This document shows positions 7,762 through 16,305 of a stretch of 64,000 bases of DNA, one piece after another. Both the position numbers and the translations under genes were made by a program. The notes beneath the pieces are model-generated. The model did not search any database, was not told the origin of the DNA, and worked only from the letters and a program-made list of their open reading frames with translations. Origin of the DNA: an uncultured Erysipelotrichaceae bacterium (GTDB lineage: Bacteria; Bacillota_I; Bacilli_A; Erysipelotrichales; Erysipelotrichaceae); assembly GCA_934725085.1 (NCBI GenBank), contig CAKVAL010000001.1:62001-126000 (forward strand). Reading direction: 5' to 3'. The first letter of the stretch is position 1. Each line of letters begins with the position of its first letter.

Positions 7762-9708
7762 TTAAATATCTAAGTTCTTCACAAAGTGAGCATTCTCAAC
7801 AATAAAGTTTCTTCTAGGTTCTACTTCATCACCCATCAACATTGAGAAGACACTATCCGCATCAATCGCATCCTCAATAGTAACTCTCTTAAGTGTTCTT
7901 CTTTCAGGATCTAGAGTTGTCTCCCAAAGTTGACTTGGATCCATTTCACCAAGACCTTTATATCTTTGAATATCATACTTTTCATCACCGAAATCACGCT
8001 TTGCCAAATCAAGTTCTTCATCTGAGTAACAATAACGTAAAGTCTTTTGACCCTTACATAATTTATATAGAGGTGGCATCGCAATATATACATAACCACC
8101 CTCGATTAGAGGTTTAAAGTAACGATATAAGAAAGTAAGCATCAATGACGCAATATGTTGACCATCAACATCGGCATCGGTCATGATTACAATCTTATGA
8201 TAACGAAGCTTAGAAATATCTAGTTCATCACCAAAACCACAACCAAAAGCTTGTATCATCATTCTAATTTCCGCATTATCGAAAATCTTATGCATACGAG
8301 CTTTTTCAACGTTTAAGATTTTACCTCTTAAAGGAAGAATAGCTTGGAAGTTAGAATCTCTGCCTTGTTGAGCACTACCACCAGCTGAATTACCTTCGAC
8401 GATATAGATTTCACAAATAGAAGCATCTCTACTTGCACAGTCTTTTAATTTAGTAGGTAAATTAGAACCACTGAAGTCATCTTTTCTTCTGACTGTTTCC
8501 CTAGCTTTTTGAGCAGCAAGTCTTGCCTCTGATGCTGACTTAGCCTTTTCAATCACGATCTTGGCAATATCAGGATTTTCTAAGAAACATCTCTTTAAGA
8601 AATCACCGAAAATTTTATTAACAACTGGTTTAACTTCTGCATTACCAAGTTTACCCTTAGTTTGACCTTCAAATTGAGGATCTGGATGTTTAACTGAAAT
8701 AATAGCTGTTAAACCTTCTTTTAAATCATCATTTGTAAAGTTTGGATCATCAGGCTTCAAGAACTTTTTATCTTTCGCATAAGCATTTAAAACTCTAGCT
8801 AAGGTTTGTCTAAAACCATCTAGATGCATACCACCTTCAGGTGTAAAGATATTATTACAGAATGAATATACTTTTTCAGTATAAGAAGTGTTGTATTCAA
8901 AAGCTACTTCTACTGAAATATTAGTAGCTTCATCAGTACCATCTACATATAAAACATCATCAAACAATAAGTTTTCACCTTCATTTAAGAAAGAAACATA
9001 TTCCTTAATACCACCTTCATATAAGAAAGTAGTAGAACCCTTATGTTCATCATCCTTATCCCAATTTAAGATAAATTTAATATTCTTATTAAGGAAAGCC
9101 ATTTGACGAATACGATCATATAAAGTCTTATAGTTATAAACAGTTCCTTCCTTAAAGATTTCGCCATCAGCCTTAAATTTTACAGTAGAACCAGTATCTT
9201 TTTTATCACAAGTGCCGATTTCATATAGAGGCTTATCAACATGTCCTCCATTATGGAATCTTACAAAGTAAATCTTGCCATTCTTATGAATTGTTACTTC
9301 TAGCCATTCACTTAGTGCATTAACAACACTGGCACCAACACCATGAAGACCACCAGATACCTTATAAGCACCACCACCAAATTTACCACCAGCATGTAGT
9401 ACAGTAAAAATTGTTTCTACTGTAGAAATACCCGTTTTTTTATGAATTTCAACTGGCATACCACGGCCATCATCTTTAACAGTAACGATATCGTTGTTGT
9501 CTACTGTTATCTCAATACTGTGGGCATAACCTGCAAGAGCCTCATCGACTGAATTATCGACGATTTCCCAAATTAAGTGATGTAGACCTGCATCAGATGT
9601 AGTACCAATATACATACCAGGTCTTTTTCTAACTGCTTCTAGACCCTCTAAGACTTGAATATCATCTGAAGTATATTCATCGTGTTTTATATTTGTATCA
9701 GGCATCAT
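7762..9708 (-). CDS. gyrB: DNA gyrase subunit B
   Basis: 648 aa. The GHKL ATPase domain shows EIVDNSVDEALAGY, VKDDGRGMPVEIH and GGLHGVGASVVNALS; the transducer follows; the TOPRIM domain has the metal-binding IVIMTDADVDGQHI and PLRGKILNVEKAR. The TOPRIM entry motif reads EGNSAGGSAQQGR: the usual Asp of EGDSAGGSAKQGR (E. coli Asp426) is Asn, coded AAT at 8391-8389. In E. coli Asp426Asn is a classic quinolone-resistance change, so this may be a natural variant with altered drug response. The 5' end overlaps the recF stop (ATG 9708 or the adjacent ATG 9705; a GGAGG precedes both). Confidence 0.97.
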   Translation of the reverse strand: MMPDTNIKHDEYTSDDIQVLEGLEAVRKRPGMYIGTTSDAGLHHLIWEIVDNSVDEALAGYAHSIEITVDNNDIVTVKDDGRGMPVEIHKKTGISTVETIFTVLHAGGKFGGGAYKVSGGLHGVGASVVNALSEWLEVTIHKNGKIYFVRFHNGGHVDKPLYEIGTCDKKDTGSTVKFKADGEIFKEGTVYNYKTLYDRIRQMAFLNKNIKFILNWDKDDEHKGSTTFLYEGGIKEYVSFLNEGENLLFDDVLYVDGTDEATNISVEVAFEYNTSYTEKVYSFCNNIFTPEGGMHLDGFRQTLARVLNAYAKDKKFLKPDDPNFTNDDLKEGLTAIISVKHPDPQFEGQTKGKLGNAEVKPVVNKIFGDFLKRCFLENPDIAKIVIEKAKSASEARLAAQKARETVRRKDDFSGSNLPTKLKDCASRDASICEIYIVEGNSAGGSAQQGRDSNFQAILPLRGKILNVEKARMHKIFDNAEIRMMIQAFGCGFGDELDISKLRYHKIVIMTDADVDGQHIASLMLTFLYRYFKPLIEGGYVYIAMPPLYKLCKGQKTLRYCYSDEELDLAKRDFGDEKYDIQRYKGLGEMDPSQLWETTLDPERRTLKRVTIEDAIDADSVFSMLMGDEVEPRRNFIVENAHFVKNLDI

Positions 9709-10748
9709 TGTCCTCCTTCTAATTTAATTAAATTTATCTTATTTCCAATTTTGATATTATTAAGATCAGTTCCTGTTATCACAACTTGATTATCATAAGG
9801 AATATTTCTTAATAAACGTAACTTATTATCGTTATCAAGTTCTGATAAGATGTCATCCAATAAAATTATTGGTAACTCTTTAGTTTTCTTTCTGATATAT
9901 TTTTCTAGTGCTAACTTAAAACTAATAACAGCAGCACGACATTGTCCTTGTGAGGCAATGGTTTTGATCAAAGAATAATCATAATAAAATTCATAGTCAT
10001 CATGATGAGTACCAAATGTTGCGTAGTGATTAAACAAATCTCTTTCTCTACTTTTTTTCATCATGTTTTCTAAATCATTCAAATTACTGCAAGCTAAATA
10101 CTTAACGTATAGTTTATGATTAGTTCCCAATAGATTATTGAAGATATCATTAATTGATTCATTGATGACTTCAAAGAATTCATAGCGGTGTTTTAAGATA
10201 ACTTTCATTTCTTCTAGCATCTTAGTATCGATAATATCTAAATAATCCATATTAATCTTTTCTTCTTTTAATAATTTATTCTTATCTTTAAGTAATAAAT
10301 TATAAGAAGATAATGCGTTTAAGTATTCCTTACTTACCTTACCTATCTCAAGATCCATTAATCTTCTTCTATCACGAGGCATGTCCGTAAATAAATTAAG
10401 GTCTGATGGTTTAAACAGGATACAGTTTAGTTTACCAATAAAATCTGAAGTTTTTTTAACTGGAATATCATTGATATATAATCTTTTACCATTGTTACTG
10501 ATGACTACTTTAAGGTGATTGTTATCACAAAGTAAGTCAATTTTGGCGTAATCTGTACCTTTTCTAATAAGATCATTATCGTTTAAAGTTCTAAATGATT
10601 TTGTATTAGAAACTACCACTAGACTCTCTAAAATATTGGTTTTACCAACCCCATTTTTTCCTATAATGATATTTAATCCTTTTTCAAACTTAAAACTATT
10701 AGATTTGTAATTACGATAATTATTAAGTTTTAAAGAATCAACTACCAT
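9705..10748 (-). CDS. recF: DNA repair and recombination protein RecF
   Basis: 347 aa SMC-like ATPase that helps load RecA at single-strand gaps. Walker A is GKNGVGKT (residues 30-37), the ABC signature region lies in ASQGQCRAAVISFKLAL, and Walker B is LPIILLDDILSELD. The start ATG 10748 overlaps the S4-protein stop by 7 nt and its own stop overlaps gyrB, so translation is probably coupled along rlbA-recF-gyrB-gyrA. Confidence 0.96.
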   Translation of the reverse strand: MVVDSLKLNNYRNYKSNSFKFEKGLNIIIGKNGVGKTNILESLVVVSNTKSFRTLNDNDLIRKGTDYAKIDLLCDNNHLKVVISNNGKRLYINDIPVKKTSDFIGKLNCILFKPSDLNLFTDMPRDRRRLMDLEIGKVSKEYLNALSSYNLLLKDKNKLLKEEKINMDYLDIIDTKMLEEMKVILKHRYEFFEVINESINDIFNNLLGTNHKLYVKYLACSNLNDLENMMKKSRERDLFNHYATFGTHHDDYEFYYDYSLIKTIASQGQCRAAVISFKLALEKYIRKKTKELPIILLDDILSELDNDNKLRLLRNIPYDNQVVITGTDLNNIKIGNKINLIKLEGGQ

Positions 10749-10948
10749 ATAAGATAATCGACTCCAAGGATATTTACCTTATCCCCCTTATGTAGTTTAC
10801 GACCACGGCGATTATCTTCTTCATCATTGATTAAAATAATATTAGAATTTAAAAAGATTTTAGCTTCGCCACCAGATGCGATAATGTCGGCAACCTTAAG
10901 AAATTGCCCTAATGTGATGTATTCATCTTTGATTTCAATTCTTTTCAT
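10742..10948 (-). CDS. yaaA: S4-domain RNA-binding protein (YaaA/RlbA type)
   Basis: 68 aa, a lone S4-like RNA-binding module: YITLGQFLKVADIIASGGEAKIFL...VLIN-like NIILINDEEDNRRGRKLHKGDKV. This small protein is almost always found between dnaN and recF in Firmicutes; in B. subtilis it is linked to ribosome assembly. Position here (after dnaN, overlapping recF) is the conserved one. Confidence 0.93.
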   Translation of the reverse strand: MKRIEIKDEYITLGQFLKVADIIASGGEAKIFLNSNIILINDEEDNRRGRKLHKGDKVNILGVDYLIW

Positions 10949-11004
10949 ACATCATAAATTATAGCACTTTTTGGCCTATATTTTTTAGCGAATATATCTA
11001 TACT

Positions 11005-11035
11005 AATAAAACAAAAAAGTCCAGAATTGGGCTTT
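11005..11035 (-). terminator. Possible dnaN terminator
   Basis: On the minus strand AAAGCCC and GGACTTT (arms 11035-11029 and 11022-11016) form a 7-bp stem with one C-A mismatch, followed by a T-rich run (TTTTGTTTT, within 11016-11005). It lies 30 bp past the dnaN stop. The mismatch keeps confidence low. Confidence 0.4.
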
Positions 11036-11064
11036 AAATTGCTTATAGATGAATTTTGTATATT

Positions 11065-12183
11065 TTATCTATATGTTCTTACTGGTGAAATCAACTGCGT
11101 GATACTAGGATCATTGGCATCAGTGATAATTAATGGTTTTAGTTCACCAGAGAATGAAAAAGTAATTTCATCAGCTGACATTGCCTTAATCGCATCAGTT
11201 AGATATTTACCTGAACAAGATATTTCGAATGGATTTCCTTCAAATGAAACTACATTGATTTCTTCAAAAGAAGAACCATTAGATCCATTAGAAGTTACAT
11301 CAACTGTCTTTTCATTAATAGTTAACTTAACAATATTCTTACCATCAGCCTTAATGAAAGAAGATCTATCGATTGCACTAGCTAATTCCTTGGCATTTAC
11401 TACAAGTTTTTGAGTGAATGATGGTGGTATTAATCTAGCTACATCGGGGAATTCATCATCTAATAATCTTGTTTGAATAATTGAATTATTAAACATAAAT
11501 GAAATCTTTTGAGCATCAATGCCAATTTCTACCTCTTCTACATTAGAAATAGAATGATAGATGTCTAATAAATATTTCCTAGGAATTGTAATATTGAAGT
11601 CTAAGTTAGAATCAATATCAACAACCTTAGAAGCTAAACGATATGAATCGGTCGCATTAACATGTAGCTTACCATCTTTAGCCTTAAAGTTAACACCTGT
11701 TAAAACAGGACGGGTATCTTTTTCTGAGCAGGCGAAGGCTGTTTCATTGACAATCTTAAAGAATGTATATGTATCAAACTTAAATGGTGCATTTGAACAA
11801 TCGAAGTTAATGTTTGGATAATCATATGAATTCATCGCATTAATTTTAACTTCTGATTTACCACCATAGATTTTAGCTAATGAGTTATCAAAGATTTCTA
11901 CATTAATAGTATCACTATCAATTTTTCTAACGATATCTAATAAGTATCTTGATTCAATAACATTTTCACCTTCTTCTGAGATAGAAATAATTTCTTTATC
12001 TTCACTGTTTTTAATAACGGTTTTAATCGAGATATTAGTATCTGAAGAAATTAATGTTAAGGTATTATTTTCTGCGATTAATTTAATACCATTTAGTATT
12101 GGCAAAGGAGTAGTATTTGAGATTGCTTTTACGGCAGTTGTTAGTGAATCTAGAAATTCGCGTTTGTTAATTTTAAAAATCAT
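11065..12183 (-). CDS. dnaN: DNA polymerase III beta sliding clamp
   Basis: 372 aa, the usual length for three repeated clamp domains. Recognisable segments include FLDSLTTAVKAISNTTPLPILNGIKL at the N-terminus, RPVLTGVNFKAKDGKLHVNATDSYRLA in the middle and the C-terminal LKPLIITDANDPSITQLISPVRT, which matches the conserved LLIRPVR-like peptide-binding end. Start ATG 12183 follows AAGGAG. It is separated from dnaA by 139 bp that look like part of the origin. Confidence 0.97.
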   Translation of the reverse strand: MIFKINKREFLDSLTTAVKAISNTTPLPILNGIKLIAENNTLTLISSDTNISIKTVIKNSEDKEIISISEEGENVIESRYLLDIVRKIDSDTINVEIFDNSLAKIYGGKSEVKINAMNSYDYPNINFDCSNAPFKFDTYTFFKIVNETAFACSEKDTRPVLTGVNFKAKDGKLHVNATDSYRLASKVVDIDSNLDFNITIPRKYLLDIYHSISNVEEVEIGIDAQKISFMFNNSIIQTRLLDDEFPDVARLIPPSFTQKLVVNAKELASAIDRSSFIKADGKNIVKLTINEKTVDVTSNGSNGSSFEEINVVSFEGNPFEISCSGKYLTDAIKAMSADEITFSFSGELKPLIITDANDPSITQLISPVRTYR

Positions 12184-12322
12184 GGTCGCTCCTTTTATAT
12201 ATAAATAATAATAATTTAATAATAATTAAGGTGTGGAAAGTTGTGGAAAACTTCAAATAACACGATAACTACTAATATATTTTAACATTTTTAGTATTGA
12301 AAAATGTGTTGAGATAGGTGGA
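12184..12322. other. dnaA-dnaN intergenic region, probable second origin module
   Basis: A very AT-rich spacer with two near-contiguous DnaA-box-like sites on the minus strand (TGTGGAAAG 12232-12240, TGTGGAAAA 12242-12250). Beside them is a run of AAT/ATA trinucleotides (about 12200-12229). In B. subtilis the equivalent spot holds DnaA boxes plus the DnaA-trio unwinding element; here the trinucleotide run has the right position and orientation. DnaA boxes and AT-richness are seen; unwinding function is inferred. Confidence 0.65.
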
Positions 12323-13678
12323 TTAAGATATTCTAGTTTTAATATCTGTTATCGCTTTTAAATAAGCTGAATCACTCTTACAAAGTTTTTCAACCTTCTC
12401 ACAGGCATTGATGACAGTTGAATGATCTCTTTTACCAAATTCATTACCAATTTCTTTATATGGAGAATCTAACATTTCCCTACACAGATACATCGCAATA
12501 TGACGAGGAATCGCAATATTCTTAGTTCTATTAGCTGAACATATCTGTTGTCTTGTGATATTGTAATAGTCACAAACAGCTTTTCTAATCTTCGCAATAT
12601 TTAATTCATTCTTGGTACTATTTTCAACAACTTCGCCTTTAAAGGCATCATAGGCTAGTTTCATAGTAATATGATCTTCGCCTGAAAAGTTAAAGTTTAT
12701 GAAATAGAACAATAATCTATTAATGGCACCTTCTAGAGATCTAACGTCTTTTGAAAAATTAGTCGCAATATAAGATAAAACATCTTCGTCTACTTTATCT
12801 TGGAAACTAATATTATTAGCGATTTTCATCTTTAAAATACGAATACTTGTTTCATATTCTGGTGATTCAATATTTACGTTTAAACCTTGATTAAATCTTG
12901 ATAATAATCTATCTTCCAAGCCTTTAATATCCTCAGGTGATCTATCGGCTGTAATACAAATTTGTTTTCTATTATTAACAAGTTTATTAAAAATTGAGAA
13001 GAATACTTCTTGAGTCCATTCTTTACCGGCAATAAATTGAATATCATCAATTAACAATAAATCTAAATCATAGAAAGAAGCCTTAAATTCATCAGTGTTA
13101 CCATTTTTTCTTGCTTTTTGTAGAGCATCAATAAAATCATTTCCTGAAATAAAGCCAATTTTCTTATTTGGCATATTAGATGTTACTTCATTACCAATTG
13201 CGTTTAATAAGTGTGTTTTTCCTAGTCCTGAATTTCCATATATAAATAAAGGATTATAGACCAAACCTAGATTCTTAGCACAAGTTAAAGATGCTACTTG
13301 AGCTTGACTATTTGATTTGCCAAGTACGAAACTCGCAAAGTTCATATTTGGATCTAGTTTCCTATCAAAGAATTCATTTTTAAATAAAGTAACCGTAGTT
13401 TGTTTCTTTTCTTCTTCAGAATTTAAAACTGCACACTTAATATCGTTATCTTCTAAGATGCTTTGAAGACACAACTCAATGTCTCCTTTATACTTATCCA
13501 TGATAGAGAAAGTTAAATAATTGTTTGTTTGTATCTTAGCTACACTATCTTCAATAGTAGATAATTTACTACCAGTACTAAACATATCTAATACTTGCTC
13601 ATTAACAATTCCGTTTGTTTTTATAAGATTAAGAGTCTGATCCCAGACACTCTTTAAATAATAATCATATCCATTCAT
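12323..13678 (-). CDS. dnaA: Chromosomal replication initiator DnaA
   Basis: 451 aa AAA+ initiator. An N-terminal helicase-interaction domain (residues 1-80), a linker, then the AAA+ core with FASFVLGKSN, Walker A GNSGLGKT (148-155), Walker B LLLIDDIQFI (207-216) and the arginine-finger region GLEDRLLSRFNQGL. The C-terminal DNA-binding helix-turn-helix ends in the signature GKRDHSTVINACEKVE, which reads DnaA boxes. Its promoter (13706-13734) has a DnaA box in the spacer, so it should be self-repressed. rpmH and rnpA, often next to dnaA in Firmicutes, are absent here: the neighbour across the origin is a NUDIX gene. Confidence 0.98.
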   Translation of the reverse strand: MNGYDYYLKSVWDQTLNLIKTNGIVNEQVLDMFSTGSKLSTIEDSVAKIQTNNYLTFSIMDKYKGDIELCLQSILEDNDIKCAVLNSEEEKKQTTVTLFKNEFFDRKLDPNMNFASFVLGKSNSQAQVASLTCAKNLGLVYNPLFIYGNSGLGKTHLLNAIGNEVTSNMPNKKIGFISGNDFIDALQKARKNGNTDEFKASFYDLDLLLIDDIQFIAGKEWTQEVFFSIFNKLVNNRKQICITADRSPEDIKGLEDRLLSRFNQGLNVNIESPEYETSIRILKMKIANNISFQDKVDEDVLSYIATNFSKDVRSLEGAINRLLFYFINFNFSGEDHITMKLAYDAFKGEVVENSTKNELNIAKIRKAVCDYYNITRQQICSANRTKNIAIPRHIAMYLCREMLDSPYKEIGNEFGKRDHSTVINACEKVEKLCKSDSAYLKAITDIKTRIS

Positions 13679-13705
13679 ATCCCACTATTTCCTTAAGTAA
13701 AACCA

Positions 13706-13734
13706 ATTATACGTTTGAGTTTTCCACAATTCAA
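13706..13734 (-). promoter_or_regulatory. dnaA promoter with embedded DnaA box
   Basis: On the minus strand TTGAAT (13734-13729) and TATAAT (13711-13706) are 17 bp apart. A TTTTCCACA-type DnaA box (13720-13728) fills half the spacer and touches the -35 box, so DnaA binding should block polymerase. An AAGGA Shine-Dalgarno sequence lies closer to the dnaA start. Confidence 0.75.
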
Positions 13735-14144
13735 GGAAGAAAAATGTTGAGTTTTCCACATTCCACATTGTCAACATTGATGTAAGCTTATAAACACTGA
13801 AGTTTAATGAGTTTTCCACAGTTTTCCACATAATTCAAAATGTTGATAAAAAGTTAATAAGTTTTCCACAGGATTGAAAAGTGTGGAATAGCGACAAAAC
13901 TCTTAATAATTAACACGAATTTACACAATTGTGAATTGTTAAAACCCTTATAAATAGAGGCTTTTAATGCATTTTCCACTTTTCCACATAATGTGGAAAA
14001 GTTTAAAAAAGAGCTGTGGATTTTATGTTAATAAGATATGTTAATAAATGATAAAATATCATCCATTGTGGATAACTTATCAACTATGTTTATATAAAAG
14101 TTTTAAATTTAAAAATATGGCATAAATAAAGGACTTTTCCACAT

Positions 14145-14150
14145 TATAAT
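14145..14150 (+). promoter_or_regulatory. -10 box for a near-leaderless NUDIX transcript
   Basis: TATAAT ends 6 nt before the ATG at 14157, so transcription should begin at or next to the start codon. It also adjoins the last DnaA box (14135-14143), which overlaps the spacer region and could regulate it. Confidence 0.6.
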
Positions 14151-14156
14151 TAGGGT

Positions 14157-14612
14157 ATGCATACTAAAGAATTGACGATTTTTACGAATATGTGTCTAAT
14201 TTACAAGGATAATAAGATACTTGTACAAGAAAGAATCAAGACTGATTGGCCTGGGATTACCTTGCCTGGTGGTCATGTGGAAAAAGGTGAAAATTTCCAT
14301 GATGCGATTATTAGGGAAGTGAAAGAAGAGACAGGTCTAATCCTATTAAACCCGGTATTATGCGGAATAGAGGAATATAAACAGACTAAGGATGAAGATA
14401 GATATGTTATCTTGTTCTATAAGTGTAATGAATTTGAAGGAGAACTTAAATCTTCTGATGAGGGTAAGATATATTGGCTAGATAGGGATAAGTTAGATAG
14501 TGTTGAATTATCACTTGATTTAGATCGTATGATAGAAATAATGGAAAGTGATACTTTGAGTGAATTAATTTATTATTATGAGAATGGTGAATATAAGTCA
14601 AAGGTGGTGTAG
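14157..14612 (+). CDS. NUDIX hydrolase, MutT/8-oxo-dGTP diphosphatase-like
   Basis: 151 aa. The full Nudix box GxxxxxExxxxxxxREUxEExGU is present at about residues 38-60: GGHVEKGENFHDAIIREVKEE then TGL. The start IFTNMCLIYKDNKILVQERIKTDWPGITLPGG resembles MutT/YtkD-type nucleotide sanitising enzymes; E. coli-like MutT removes 8-oxo-dGTP. The exact nucleotide is not deducible. It starts a rightward unit of four hydrolase/transferase genes beginning at the origin; the MazG-like gene follows after 2 nt. Confidence 0.88.
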   Translation: MHTKELTIFTNMCLIYKDNKILVQERIKTDWPGITLPGGHVEKGENFHDAIIREVKEETGLILLNPVLCGIEEYKQTKDEDRYVILFYKCNEFEGELKSSDEGKIYWLDRDKLDSVELSLDLDRMIEIMESDTLSELIYYYENGEYKSKVV

Positions 14613-14614
14613 AT

Positions 14615-14941
14615 ATGGATATTAATGAGTATCAGAAGTTGGCGATGAGAACTTTGAATCCAAAAATTGAAAAGAAGGAGTTAATATTAAATGCTTCTAT
14701 GGGTTTATGTGGAGAAAGTGGAGAGGTTATCGATTTAGTTAAAAAGCACTTATTTCAAGGACATGATTTGGATGATGAAAAGTTAATTAAAGAACTAGGT
14801 GATGTAGCGTGGTATCTAGCGGAAGCTGCAACGGCCTTGAATGTTAATTTGTCAGAAATTTTAGAAAAAAATATAAAAAAACTTGAAAATCGTTTTCCTG
14901 ATGGTTTTAATAATAATAGGTCAATCAATAGAGGTGAATGA
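14615..14941 (+). CDS. MazG-like nucleotide pyrophosphohydrolase
   Basis: 108 aa, all-alpha NTP-PPase. The family's ExxE-(n)-ExxD magnesium motif is visible as GESGEVIDLVKK and KELGDVAWYL, and the C-terminus KLENRFPDGF is typical of the short MazG-like (phage/bacterial) subgroup. It likely hydrolyses non-canonical or excess (d)NTPs to monophosphates. It forms a unit with the NUDIX gene 2 nt upstream, which makes a nucleotide-pool cleaning role plausible. Confidence 0.87.
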   Translation: MDINEYQKLAMRTLNPKIEKKELILNASMGLCGESGEVIDLVKKHLFQGHDLDDEKLIKELGDVAWYLAEAATALNVNLSEILEKNIKKLENRFPDGFNNNRSINRGE

Positions 14942-14942
14942 T

Positions 14943-15605
14943 ATGTATACAACAAATAACTTATTAGACTTAGAACATACATTGGCAAAGGATTATTTGA
15001 GCAAGTTTAAATATCCTTGGCAAGCATTAAGTGGTATTAAAGAAGAAATTATCAGAATTGGTAAGACTTTAGATAAGAATGAATATGATGAAGTAAAAGA
15101 AAATGTATGGGTTCATAAAACAGCAACTGTATTCGAGAGTGCTTATTTAGGTGCTCCATTAATTATTGGTCCTAACAGTGAAGTAAGACATTGTGCATTT
15201 ATTAGAGGTTCTGCCTTAGTTGGGGCTAATTGTGTAGTTGGTAATTCATGTGAACTTAAGAATGTTATCTTGTTTGATAATGTTCAAACTCCACACTATA
15301 ACTATGTTGGCGATTCAATCTTGGGTTATAAGTCTCATATGGGTGCTGGTTCTATTACTTCAAATGTTAAGTCTGATAAGACTTTGGTAGTGGTTAAGAA
15401 TTTCGATGGTGAAAAGATTGAAACTGAACAAAAAAAGTTCGGTGCTATCTTAGGCGATCATGTAGAAGTTGGTTGTAATTCAGTTTTAAATCCAGGTACT
15501 GTAGTTGGTCGTAACACTAATATTTATCCTTTAAGTAGAGTTAGAGGTGTTATTCCTTCAAATAGCATCTATAAAGACAGCGATAATATCGTAGGCAAGA
15601 ACTAA
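14943..15605 (+). CDS. Left-handed beta-helix (hexapeptide-repeat) transferase, GlmU-C-terminal-like
   Basis: 220 aa with imperfect hexapeptide repeats from about residue 55: VWVHKTATVFESAYLGAPLIIGPNSEVRHCAF..VGANCVVGNSCELKNVI, and a later ILGDHVEVGCNSVLNPGTVVGRNTNIYPL. This is the LbetaH fold of sugar-nucleotide acyltransferases and resembles the C-terminal half of GlmU without the pyrophosphorylase half. Start ATG 14943 (AGAGGTG upstream) is chosen; the frame is open earlier inside the MazG-like gene. Substrate not determinable. Confidence 0.8.
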   Translation: MYTTNNLLDLEHTLAKDYLSKFKYPWQALSGIKEEIIRIGKTLDKNEYDEVKENVWVHKTATVFESAYLGAPLIIGPNSEVRHCAFIRGSALVGANCVVGNSCELKNVILFDNVQTPHYNYVGDSILGYKSHMGAGSITSNVKSDKTLVVVKNFDGEKIETEQKKFGAILGDHVEVGCNSVLNPGTVVGRNTNIYPLSRVRGVIPSNSIYKDSDNIVGKN

Positions 15606-16243
15606 TGAAAAAGGGAATTATTTTTGATTTAGATGGTACTTTAATTAATACTATCAGTGATCTTAATAATGCGGTTAATCTAACTTATCAAGAATTGAAT
15701 ATCAATAAACAAGATGATGTAGATTTAACAATGAAAAGAGTAGGACACGGCATTCATAATTTAATTGAACAATGTTTTGTGGAATATCCTGATTTAATAG
15801 AAGTTGCATACAAGACATTCTTGGTTAAGTATGAACAAGTTTATGATAAGACTTCTACTCCTTATCCTAATATTAAAGAGTTGATAGATACATTATTAGA
15901 TAATGGTATTAAGGTAGGTGTTAATTCAAATAAGAATGATAATTATACTAAAAGACTTATTGAATTACATTTTCCAAATATTAATCAAGAATATGTCTTG
16001 GGTCATGTTGATAGTATGAAGGTTAAACCTGATCCTGAGGGTGTTAACTATATTATTGATAAGATGAATCTTGAAAAGGATGATGTTATTTATGTTGGCG
16101 ATTCTTTAACCGATGTAGAAACTGCCCACAATGCACATCTAAATTGTTTATCAGTAACTTGGGGTTTTAGAAGTAAGGATGAACTAATTGATCATGATAA
16201 TATCTTGGTTGATGAACCTATGGATATTCTTAAATATTTATAG
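15605..16243 (+). CDS. HAD hydrolase, phosphoglycolate phosphatase-like
   Basis: 212 aa. Motif I is IIFDLDGTLINT (both Asp present), motif II VNSNK, the Lys in KVKPDPE is motif III and VIYVGDSLTD is motif IV. The helical cap (residues 15-80) is of the Gph/PpaX type, so the likely activity is removal of phosphate from 2-phosphoglycolate or pyrophosphate; the substrate is not certain. The ATG shares a base with the preceding stop (TAATG), indicating translational coupling. A strong terminator follows directly. Confidence 0.85.
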   Translation: MKKGIIFDLDGTLINTISDLNNAVNLTYQELNINKQDDVDLTMKRVGHGIHNLIEQCFVEYPDLIEVAYKTFLVKYEQVYDKTSTPYPNIKELIDTLLDNGIKVGVNSNKNDNYTKRLIELHFPNINQEYVLGHVDSMKVKPDPEGVNYIIDKMNLEKDDVIYVGDSLTDVETAHNAHLNCLSVTWGFRSKDELIDHDNILVDEPMDILKYL

Positions 16244-16275
16244 AGACTGATTCGTTTGAATTGGTCTTTTTATTA
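16244..16275 (+). terminator. Intrinsic terminator after the NUDIX-HAD unit
   Basis: A perfect 10-bp stem (16244-16253 with 16258-16267, two G-T pairs) around a 4-nt loop, followed by TTTTATTA. It begins right after the stop codon. Confidence 0.88.
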
Positions 16276-16305
16276 TGAGTATACTATTAAAAACTCTTAT
16301 AAAAA

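Larger units (their letters stand above)
13679..14156. other. oriC: Chromosomal replication origin (oriC), DnaA-box cluster
   Basis: This gap between divergent dnaA and the NUDIX gene holds many copies of TTTTCCACA or its complement: 13720-13728, 13752-13760, 13812-13820, 13822-13830, 13862-13870, 13980-13988, 13992-14000 (complement), 14135-14143, with weaker forms at 13882-13890, 13972-13980 and 14015-14023. One box is the consensus TTATCCACA (complement, 14067-14075). The rest is AT-rich. Gene direction reverses across this gap. The 13980-14000 pair forms a head-to-head palindrome. Confidence 0.92.

Noticed and set aside
7911..8117. Small overlapping frames inside gyrB and other core genes
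   Set aside because: They are opposite- or shifted-frame shadows with no RBS or recognisable product.
13972..14000. Terminator between dnaA and NUDIX
   Set aside because: The dyad is two facing DnaA boxes and no gene ends there.
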